A DNA stretch of 38,820 nucleotides. Source: Acanthaster planci (lineage: Eukaryota; Echinodermata; Asteroidea; Valvatida; Acanthasteridae). Position numbers and translations under genes: made by a program. Under the pieces are notes generated by a model. That model ran no database searches and was not told where the DNA came from. It worked only from the letters and a program-made list of their open reading frames with translations. The stretch spans positions 5,469,543-5,508,362 of the forward strand of contig NW_019091362.1 in NCBI RefSeq assembly GCF_001949145.1, written 5' to 3'. Below, piece after piece: positions 21,731 through 30,883 of the stretch (its first letter is position 1; every line of letters starts with the position of its first letter).

Positions 21731-22000
21731 TTAAACAGAGGCACTGGCCGTTCCATCAGTCACTTCGTTAGCATTAACACCTTTATCAGAAGGGGCAGGT
21801 CCACCAACATGTGCCCCTTTCTTCTTAGGACGCAGCTTTTTTTTCCACATATCCCGGACTCGGTTGTTGAAAGCAAAGGACGTGAAAATGAAGACGCCCT
21901 GAAGTGCAGCTGAGATAATAAACAGGAACCAGAGCACGCTGACGTCGGTTGCTAGGGCAACAAACCCGATGATCCAAGCAAAGCCCATGACACTCGATAT
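21731..22000 (-). CDS. Exon 6: last membrane segments, tail and stop
   Basis: Acceptor ATTTTGTTTTGAACAG, phase 0. Encodes [12 protein letters not shown] and [17 protein letters not shown], then [18 protein letters not shown], like the helix-7 end and basic tail of secretin-type receptors. Stop TAA at 21733-21731. Confidence 0.85.
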   Translation of the reverse strand: MSSVMGFAWIIGFVALATDVSVLWFLFIISAALQGVFIFTSFAFNNRVRDMWKKKLRPKKKGAHVGGPAPSDKGVNANEVTDGTASASV

Positions 22001-25000
22001 CTGTTCAAAACAAAATCTGATTGCAAAAAAGTGCACTTTGTGTCCATCGATATCGGTATTTACAACATAATACAACGAATCATTATCACAACATTAAATA
22101 TCTGGTTATTCCAGATCCATGTACTAACCTTCACATATATAACCACTTCCCGAAGGGTTTCCGTCCTTTTGTCTTTGTCCTCGTTAACTAAAGAGGAGGC
22201 TCTCTTAGTAGTCCGGATAGCCCTGACAGTTAAGGAGAAGAGAACAACATTGGCGCAGAGTGACAAGACAATCGGCAGCCCGAAGGAAACCAGGATGGCC
22301 GCTTCATCTGAGATCCAACAAATTCTGGTTTCCTTGCGGCCGTAACTGAAGCTGAGACCTGTACAGTCGCAGAAATTCACGACGAGACACGGGATGAGTA
22401 CCACCAGCGGAGAGCACCAGCCGAACAGCGAGAGCCAAAGGAAGGTGTGACTGTTGTGGGCAGCTCGCAGACTGCCGACAGGGGCTGAGAACGTGCGCTT
22501 CAGGTCCCAGGCGATGGCAGTCATCCAAGCAAACGCTGCCAGCCAGGAGTAGTGGGTGATGATCGCCACCACGGTGCAGAAAACGTGGTTCCCAGTCTGG
22601 TTCAAACCGAAAAGAAGCAAGAACTGGCCGATGAATATCGCCGCCGACATGCTGAGCACCGTTAGGCCGTGGGCGTTCCGCAAAGAGGGAAAAACACAGT
22701 AAGTCACTATGGTGGCAGCTAGTGCTAAGAGTGACAGAGATGTGCACACAATTTGTATAACATATTCGGGACCCTCGAATGGATCTGGGTATGACACAGT
22801 GGTGATTGTACACACGACAATATAACCATCCGGTAATATGACAAACGAGCTTTCATTCAGTGCCGACCCCTGATACCATATCACCTGTTGATCGGCAACT
22901 TTAGTCCATTCGGCTTGATCCTCCGGGAGAATATCGCAGCCCATATTCTTGGGAACAACCCCACAAATTTGAGCAAACTTTCTCTTTGTAAAAGTTTTCG
23001 TTGTTTGGTCCTTTTCGTAGGTAACAAACAAGGATACATTGGAAGGAGTCACAAAAATACCTTCGCCGAGATACATGTACTGGGTACCATTTATGGTAGC
23101 TGTGGTTACGTTTCCCACAACTCGGAAACATTCCGCGCCTGAGATGTCATTTACATGGACCACGCACTCTTCTTTTAGCGTGATCTCTGTAGCATCGCAC
23201 TTTCTCCTCCAGTAAGATTCTACCTTGTCGCCACGAGTATCACCCGTTAGGAGGATGTCACTCACGACTTTTTCCAGTTCACTGGAATATGCATACGCCG
23301 GGCTAGACACATAGGCCGTGTCTTCTGTACTGTTCCTGGACATCAAGGCTAGCTGTTTCAGAGAGTTACTGAAAACTAGTGCTAATTCAATGTGAAAGGA
23401 GGCCACTGCTCGCAGAATACATTCCAGCGCCGAAAATGCCGTTTGTGAAAAATGAGGGCTATCTGCAGCAGCATCAGGAGAGGCCTCGCCCACCTTGGTA
23501 ACTACTTTAAAGTCTTTCAAGAGACAGGAGATTTCTTCTCCGATGGTGATTGTTAAGGATGTCCTGGTTTGCATTGGCTCCGGTATCGATAATGTTAGTT
23601 TGTACCCGTCTCCTCCGTCACAGCATGGAATTATATCGATGGATGTAGGAGCCAAAATTAATTCTTCTTGTGATATTCCATTGCAGAGAGCACAGTGCGG
23701 ATTCTTAAACGCGCGAAGGTCCCGACCTGACCGAACCTCCGCAGAATAAGCCCTGCAAGCCTCGCGCAAGTCTTCGGAGGTGTCTGCCAACAAGCAGTCA
23801 CTGGTAACAGTCCCGGAAAGGCTGCAGGCACGGAGGTGTACGGAGTCCCCCTGGCTGTCGATCGGATGAAATGTCAACTCCTTGACAATCGATGTCGGAA
23901 CGATAGGCGTTTGGGCGAAGTAAGCGGCTGTCACACTCTCGTTGTCTCCCATTGGCGATATCATCGGCGTGCCTGCCTCCGGAGGCACAAAGATTGGCTC
24001 ACCTTCACTCACACGGACTGCTGCAAGATTATGGCAGAGAGCGCACGCGGCACTCTTGAAAGGGATGTAGGTCTCATTCCTGGAATGATAGAGAATGGCC
24101 TGTTGAAAGGACGGCTCCTCGCAGTACTCCCGTACAGCGACATCCGACCACGACTGCGGACATTTGCTAACGAGTTGGTAGGAGTGGCGGAGGCTTTCAT
24201 CGTAATGACACTCGTAGTACAGCGAGTTGCCGGTCAACCAAGAAAGACCCTGTGTCTGGTTGGCATTCGCTGGTGACTGGTTGGTCTGGAGTGGACAGGC
24301 GGACTTTACATCGAAACAACAATCTTTAAACTCGTGGCAGAGAGCGTCGCATCCGCAAGTATGCACTATGGAGGGAAGCGCTCCGCAGAAGCCTCTACAC
24401 GTGGCAAAGTCGGGGAGGAACACGGTCATACCATTCAGTGTGAATCCTGCCAGAAACAAAAACTCGGTTACTATTTCATTCCGACAATTTTTTGTGCACG
24501 ACTCGGAAGGATGAAAAATGAAACATTTTCGTTGCCATTCTGAGAGAAGTGACAGCTACTATGACTGAATAAGACAAAAGACGCCCTGAAGTATCCCAAT
24601 GAACTACCTTGTCCAGTGAGCCAGAGCAATCCTACCATTCTAGTCTTTCACTATTCTAGAAATTAATTCACTGTTCACACTTTAAATCTTGTTATCATAG
24701 ATTTTTTCTGTTCAACGTTTCAAACATTTACATGTGGCATGTATGCTATAAGTTTCATTTCCCTCTTATGACATCTTCTTTTAATGAGATAATATGAGAC
24801 ACTGATTTGGTGCCTATGTGACAAAATGTCAGAAGTAATTAGGCGTTATAAATTAATGATCTCTTACTATAATTCGTTAGCCAGTTTTATTTTTTCGATA
24901 TAAATAAGAACATCATGTTAATATCACCACCTTCTTTGCAAGTCACGTTGAACATTCTTCCTCCATATTTCGCGCAGTGTTTCTCCACTTGCAGCCAGTG

Positions 25001-28000
25001 TATTTTACTCTGACGATCAACCCGGAACAACAACTCCAAACCAGCGTTCCCCTCAAGGGCCGGGAGAAAACTAGTCGACTGAACGTAGGGAGAGCCGAGG
25101 CGAAGACACGCTTCTTCAGCCATAGCCCGGGTCTGCTCCGTGCCGTAAACGCACGCGCGACCCCAAGTGGATTTGTTGTGGCGGACATGTAAAAGTCCGC
25201 TCAGTTGGCCGTGGTTGTCACCAAGCCGGACTTCCAGTCCATCCGGAAATACCTTTTGTGTTGTGGACACTGCGAGAACCTCATCATCTGTGTTATATTT
25301 TGAGACAGAAATATGTACGTGCATTAGTGACTCTGTTAGATTTGGCATAGGCCCTATGCTAATTAGATTCAAAACTCATATCCTTGAGCCTCGAGCTGGA
25401 CCAACAGAGGGCGCAATTTTCCTCACAACGGAGGCTCCTTTGGTGGCATAAACTGTGCATCGCTAGTTCACAAACAAATATGAGATGCAAGCGTTGTAGT
25501 CGCATCGCTACCAACAAAATGACCACTCCTACAACCACTCCCGACAACGAATGAGGGGATGCTTCTGCTTAGGGCGGATAGCTGCAAAAGCTGGAAAGCT
25601 CTGGCTTAATTAAAACAGAGACTTTATTTTCATTCAGGAAGGATACCATATAACCCCTGACTGTGATTAATCCTGAGTATCACATAATTATTCATACCTT
25701 ACCAACGTGATAATCATGGGTCAGATACAAAAATCGTTTTGCCGGTTATACGAAAGCTATGAAGACAAATCTCCCTATACCCAATGCATTCAAAACAAAC
25801 ACGATTTTGAAAAAGAAACCTGGGGGGAAGATAAAATTGAAATTGATGGAGAGGACCTTTCCATTAAAGCAATGGGTGATGTTACAGTTCAATTTCAGAC
25901 TTACCCGTTGCACATTTTACGCCAAATGGTATCGACTGGCTGTAACCACGACCGCAATAACTATTACAGACAGATCGACTCAAGCAGTCTGTGATTCTCG
26001 CTTCATTAGCCTTGCACGCCAACTTCACCATTGTGGGCTTAGGGGGATCGGCGGGTCTCGGCAGATCGACGCCGTCCAACACTGCCAGCGCCAGGGGGAA
26101 GCCGAAGTGCAGGCACACCAGGTCAGCGTCGATCAGGGAGTGAGGTGGGTTCTCTATGACGCTCACCACCCGGTCGCCACCGAGACCAATCTCCAGCCAG
26201 CCCTCACGTTGGCTACTGCCGTTTGTAAGTCGGAGGTCCGCTTTTGGAAGAAAAGAAAATCAGTGGATTCAAAGACGAAGCAAAATGTAATAATGATTTC
26301 AGTGTCTGGGACTTGTAACAAAATAAGGCCAGTTGAGTGTTTCCCTTTAGAACTATTTGCTGTGATCTTGTAATTAAAAACTAAGAGACTTTTGGGGCTA
26401 TTTTTCCCCTGTGATGACATCATGATATACACGCATAACATGACCTTTATTATTAAATGAATTTATTAAAAAGCGCAAATTCTATTTAAAAATATTCAAA
26501 TGCGCTGTACAACCTGACAATGACATATATGTGAACTTGTGTAATATTAAAATTTCATCAGAATTCAAAAGACACCGAATCACTACAAACATTAAGTTAC
26601 AATTACACACAGATTTTAAAACCAAATAAATTAAGTACACAGATACAATAGGGCATTAAAGCCGTCACAGAAGAGTGCAAACCAATAAAATTCATTAAAA
26701 TACTGATAAAAACACATCACAGCTTAAAAGTGATCCAAACAGATGAGTTTTTAGCAGTGCCTTAAACGGTCTAAACTCGTGACATTTCACACCTTTACTG
26801 GGAGTTGATTCCACAGATATGGGGCAGCATGTAAAAAGGACTGATCAACTGAGCAGGTCCAACTACGAATAGGTGTACGAATAGTGTTGCAGTAGTGCCA
26901 TATGTTAAATATTTCCTAATAGATCTAATGTTGTGCAGGAAGTAGAATGCAGACTTGCACGTTTTAACCACATGATCGCCCAAGGACAAGTTAACATCAA
27001 ACCACGCCGCCAAATTCCGTGCAAAAGTAGCAGGTCTGATTAGAGATTCTCCAACCTGAACCCCATCGATCCTAACTTTATAGCTAGTAGCGGACGAGTA
27101 CCAATCACCAAGAATTCTGATAACAGTCATCCAAGAACGTAAATCCTTTCCACATTATTCCACGACACACAAGGCTGACGCTTGATTTCTAGCTTCATCG
27201 GGTGAAAATGAAATATAAAGCTGTGTGTCATCGGCGTAACAGGGGACCTGAAGATTATGGGATTTTACAATGTCAAAAAGTTCACTTGTAGGCCTATATA
27301 AAATAAACAACAAGGGGCCCAAGCAAGAACCTCGTGGAACCCCCCCCCCATACAAGGTTATGCTTATCCAACAGTGTGATGTTAACTAATGCACGCTGAG
27401 ATTTCCTGGACAAGTATGACTTGAACCACTCAAAACAATGCCGTCAACTCCGAACTTCTTTCTCAAAATTCTCAAGAGAACGCTGTGATCAAGTGTGTCA
27501 AAAGCAGAGCTTAAATCTAGCAAAACGAATAAGGTAGCCTGTTTATTGTTCATAGGCATTAGCAAGTCATTTTTACCCTCAGCAACGCAGTTTCAGTACT
27601 ATGAAATTACGATATGCTGACTGAAATGTAGGAAACAGATTATGCGAAGTAAGATGCAATTGCAACTGATCACAAACAATTTTCTCAAGTATCTTCGAGA
27701 TAAACTGTAAGTTGCTAGCCAGACGGTAGTTTTCAATCTTGGCATCCAAACCCGGTTTTTTAGGAGAGGAGGCACATGCACAAAGGATGACTTCCAGATT
27801 TCTGGAAAACATTCCGATTTTAAGGAAACATTCATGGTCTGAGTGATGAAGGGTAGTAAAACATCCAACATAATTATTGGTGAGATCATTTTTTTTAATG
27901 TGGACGTCTGTGGATATCACTACAAGAAAAATGGATTTGCATGATTTCTAAATATCAAAGTTAATATGAAACGAGCGTGACACATTTGCACATCATGAGA

Positions 28001-30041
28001 AGAATTTCGTAAGATCAGCACACAGTGACATTAAACGCTGCAATAAGGTGTTAGCCCGGAGTCTTAGCTTTATTCCTATTCTGTAAGCTAATTAAATTCT
28101 GGCCGTAGCCCCTATGCCTATGTTTATTTCATTAAAAAGACTGACTTTCAGATCAGAATTCTCCATTCCCCTCATTTTCCATTTCAACAACCCATAAAGA
28201 CAAAGACACCCCCATCTGTCAAAGCTTACTTGTCAAACAAGTCATGCTCAAGTCCCAGCGATGGTCGCAACTGCCCCAGTCCAGCGCCCAAGGCTGTAGC
28301 TCGCAGACATCCTCGCCGCAGTGGCAGTTGCCGCCCTGGTACCATATCACCCCGTCGGACCTGCCATACGTGTCCTGGTGATTGGAAGCCTCGAATGAGC
28401 CCAGGTAGCCCATGGACCTGCACAGGCCGCATGCCAGATCGTTGATCGAGGTAATTTCATCAGCATTATCTTTAGACGAAGTGCGACGGCAGAATGATCC
28501 CCATTCCCCGTCGGGACCCTGCACCTCTAGTCGACCTTCGTTGCTAAACGGGCCTCCAACTAGCCTAGTCGTGATATTCAAGTCTAGAGAACGAACCGAA
28601 ATCCTTAAGAGTCTTAACACTTTCTTCAAATAGGCCTATTCCTTAATAAATTGGATGGTTAAGAAAGGTTACTACAGGAACAACAAGGTAGATCTTTCAT
28701 ACCCATTTTTCCGATAGCGTGTTAAAACAGAAGTGCAAAAAAATATGAGAAACTTTGCTTGACATCCCGACATAAGCTTTACAAAAATATCAGGGTGTAC
28801 ATCTACTTAGCAAGGAGGCCTTTTAGTAAGCTATATTACTGCACCTATGGTGCATGACCGTTAGATGTAGAAACGGCGGAAACTAATCCACTTCAATAAC
28901 TGTGAAACTCAAGCTTTCAATTCATTTGTCCCACGTGACCTGGACCATGTAAATAACAAGGGATGTTCCCCGTCCTTGGTCGTATTTTGTTCCAGGCCTA
29001 CATGTGTAAGAGCGAACCAGTGGTATCTGCGAACTTCAACTACACTGTGTAAGATAATACAATACCCTGGTGCACGTAAAAATTGTATGAATATAGGATA
29101 AGTCATGGAGAGGGACTTTCTACTCCAAAGTCCACAGATAAATTTTGTATCTTACATCACAAATATTTAGGGAATTAACATCTCTCGCATGGAACGGCCT
29201 TGTAAGTCGCTCTTCATTACGGTGCCCCTTAACTGAACTCTTTCAACCGGAGGTAGTGGATCCAGACTGCATGGCTGCATGGATAAAACGAACGATCGCA
29301 GCCTCAGGTCGAAAAATGGGGGGTACCCTATCCTGGATCTCTGCCCAATCTATTTGTTATGCAACAGTCGTAAGTACTACTTCCAGGCTCAGCCAAGTTG
29401 CAGGAAGAGCGTAAAAGAATACAAACAATGCATTTCATCGATTCATCGGATATTGCCCTTCATCACGAGGACTATCCGGAGTATCCGCAAGGCGAAACGT
29501 CATTCGTGTCCATTTGCTCAGCCACATATATCTCACCACCCCGTGTTTGTCAGTTTTTCCTGGTTTCCTGCGGGAGTGAGGCCGTATAAGGTCAATATCT
29601 GTGCTGTTTGATTTTGTCGCTTCGCAGGGCGAAAAACACTCCACACAATACCAGAAACAAATTGAGGCTAAAATCCCCCCTCAACTCAAAGGCTACGAAG
29701 ATTCCAAAATCAGTCTACTACCACTGGTAATTGAGCACTGGAGTGGATATATAGCATTCATAGTCCATCTAAACTTCACGTAAGGTTTTACTCTTGGCCT
29801 AATAATTCAGAAAGCTCTTTACGCTTTGTTCTAGTCCGAGCGTTTGTGGGGGAAAGTGTCGCTTATGGAAACAAAATGATCAGTTCTATACACGCAAATA
29901 CAGTGGGATGTCAACAGTTAATGCATGCGAGTTGACGAAACATCTTTCCTTAACGTTGCAATTACTTAGTTGTACTAACTTACCACTGCCAACAACACTT
30001 GATGCTATGCCCACAAGGATCAAAAGACATTTCTTCAGCAT
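21731..30041 (-). CDS. SRCR x3 / somatomedin-B / 7TM receptor (whole gene)
   Basis: Six exons joined by eye (minus strand): 30041-29984, 28583-28230, 26240-25905, 25332-24931, 24446-22129, 22000-21731. The sum is 3738 nt: 1245 residues plus TAA. Exons 1-4 all end in phase 1 and exon 5 in phase 0, and every join fits. Seen: signal peptide (1-19), three SRCR-type segments (about 20-383), a somatomedin-B domain with all eight cysteines (400-434), a 500-residue ectodomain with two Cys-Ala-Leu-Cys motifs (near 516 and 636), seven membrane segments (about 940-1190) and a basic tail. Known: SRCR domains bind proteins, polyanions or microbial ligands; the 7TM looks like the secretin/adhesion/methuselah group. 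Inferred: a plasma-membrane receptor coupling an SRCR ectodomain to G-protein signalling. The alternative is two adjacent genes, but exon 5 lacks its own signal peptide and starts at a splice acceptor, which favours one gene. Confidence 0.78.
22129..24446 (-). CDS. Exon 5: somatomedin-B, ectodomain and six membrane segments
   Basis: A 2318-nt exon starting at acceptor TTTTTGTTTCTGGCAG in phase 1. The somatomedin-B domain shows C-x3-C-x9-C-x-C-x3-C-x5-C-C-x6-C. Then come ACALCHN and [10 protein letters not shown] motifs, many N-glycosylation sites and [10 protein letters not shown] before the first helix ([20 protein letters not shown]). I see no GPS cleavage motif. The exon ends in REVVIYVK at AAG|GTTAGT, phase 0. 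Confidence 0.85.
24931..25332 (-). CDS. Exon 4: SRCR-like domain 3
   Basis: Acceptor AAATCTAACAG, donor AAG|GTGGTG (weak), 402 nt, phase 1-1. SRCR traces: [35 protein letters not shown] and NVTC. Only four cysteines are left, so this copy is the most divergent. Confidence 0.72.
25905..26240 (-). CDS. Exon 3: SRCR-like domain 2
   Basis: Acceptor TTTTCTTTTCTTCCAAAAG, donor CGG|GTAAGT, 336 nt, phase 1-1. Begins [20 protein letters not shown] and ends FGVKCATG, with [10 protein letters not shown] at the usual second-cysteine position. The first SRCR cysteine (in WGxxC) is missing; six cysteines remain. Confidence 0.78.
26450..27925 (-). mobile_element. Decayed, 5'-truncated LINE (CR1/L2/Jockey-like)
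   Basis: Reverse-transcriptase pieces read on the minus strand in shifting frames: [15 protein letters not shown] near 27700, [13 protein letters not shown] near 27520, [12 protein letters not shown] near 27320, and the catalytic [11 protein letters not shown] near 27240. A C-terminal piece ([15 protein letters not shown]) lies near 26920. The 3' end near 26450 has the motif GCGCATTTGAA...GCGCTT, typical of a non-LTR 3' hairpin. Frameshifts and stops show it is dead. It sits in intron 2 of the receptor, in the same orientation. Confidence 0.85.
26795..27920 (-). pseudogene. Broken reverse-transcriptase reading frame of the LINE
   Basis: At least three frame changes separate motifs that belong to one ORF: 27920-27579, about 27530-27420, 27355-27155 and 27130-26795. 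A C-run at 27342-27350 beside the GSCLGP motif is one likely frameshift. No endonuclease domain is seen, which fits 5' truncation. Confidence 0.8.
28230..28583 (-). CDS. Exon 2: SRCR domain 1
   Basis: Acceptor TCGTTCTCTAG, donor CAA|GTAAGC, 354 nt, phase 1-1. SRCR hallmarks: [50 protein letters not shown]. Eight cysteines. One exon for the whole domain fits the group B gene structure. It is the best preserved of the three. Confidence 0.87.
29984..30041 (-). CDS. Exon 1: start and signal peptide of the SRCR-7TM receptor
   Basis: ATG at 30041-30039 opens a strong signal peptide ([17 protein letters not shown]) ending at a perfect donor GTG|GTAAGT, phase 1. An in-frame ATG at 30134 exists upstream, but it would bury the signal peptide and lies at or before the start site expected from the TATA-like box near 30145. 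Confidence 0.75.
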
Positions 30042-30140
30042 GTTGGCGACTGATCCAAACTTGTCAATGTGAGAACTTGACCATGACACCTTTTGTGGCA
30101 GACACTTAACGTTAAATGGATGTACACGCATCACTAACAG

Positions 30141-30150
30141 AATTTATAAG
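30141..30150 (-). promoter_or_regulatory. TATA-like box upstream of the SRCR-7TM receptor
   Basis: CTTATAAATT on the minus strand, about 100 bases before the ATG. Transcription 30 bases downstream would begin near 30115 and so exclude the upstream ATG at 30134. By sequence match only. Confidence 0.35.
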
Positions 30151-30564
30151 CGGTGATACGAAGGAAAAAACGACCATTAAAATCACGCCTCCTAAGATAT
30201 CCTGGTAAAGGGAAAGCTGTACGTCAGGCGATAAAATTTATTGACTAAAACTCAATCCTGCATTTTAAGTAAAGACACAAAGCGCCAACTGATGACGCAA
30301 AGCGAAATATTAAGGGATGCTTCGTTTAATTTTAAGTTACTGTTTGCCCACCGTGGACAATTGCAATGCTTCAGAAACGCCAGTATTTTATTTGTGTTCA
30401 CGATATCATCAATCTTCAAGTTCAAGTTCGATGCACCGAGGTCAATTGTCACTTCTTACAAAATAGAATGACAAGACCGTATTCTCTTTCAAAGGTGGTG
30501 TACATTAGAGGCATTTGCTGTAATTTTTCAAAATTGACTTCCATTCAGTGAAATTACCGCCACC

Positions 30565-30883
30565 ATGGACATTGTGGCAGAATGCATGTGCGACCACTTC
30601 ATGTTCATGTCGGTAAAACCCTGTCTACACGCCAACAGTGCTCATCCAAAACACTATCAATTATCGAATGTGGTAACAACCCGTAAATTTGGGGGAAATG
30701 GGGTTATAGAAGCGTTCAAGAAAACTAGGTCTTTCTGTGCAACTCCGTGCTGGCCTGTGCCGGTAGTTTGGACCGTTACCATCAGTGTTAAACTCATTTT
30801 TCAGAAAGAAAAATTAACTACATGGCGATTAGTTCCCGTTTTATACCTACTCTTTCAGTTTGCGTGTTTGGGCGGTACTGAAG
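30565..30883 (+). CDS. Weak candidate first exon (unknown protein)
   Basis: The ATG sits in a perfect Kozak context (GCCACCATGG). The frame stays open for 143 codons, past a possible donor AAG|GTATGT at 30884. The last part before that donor (LVPVLYLLFQFACLGG) is hydrophobic. No homology is recognised, and no following exon was found before 34.9 kb. It may be chance; the frame lies divergent from the SRCR-7TM gene, about 500 bases from its start. Confidence 0.2.

Noticed and set aside
22304-22813. 169-codon minus-strand ORF overlapping the 7TM region
   Set aside because: Shadow frame of receptor exon 5, which has the membrane helices.
29145-29611. Overlapping plus-strand ORFs in intron 1 of the SRCR-7TM gene
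   Set aside because: Checked for a fourth SRCR exon on either strand; no WGxxC, CRxLG or similar pattern. Treated as chance.
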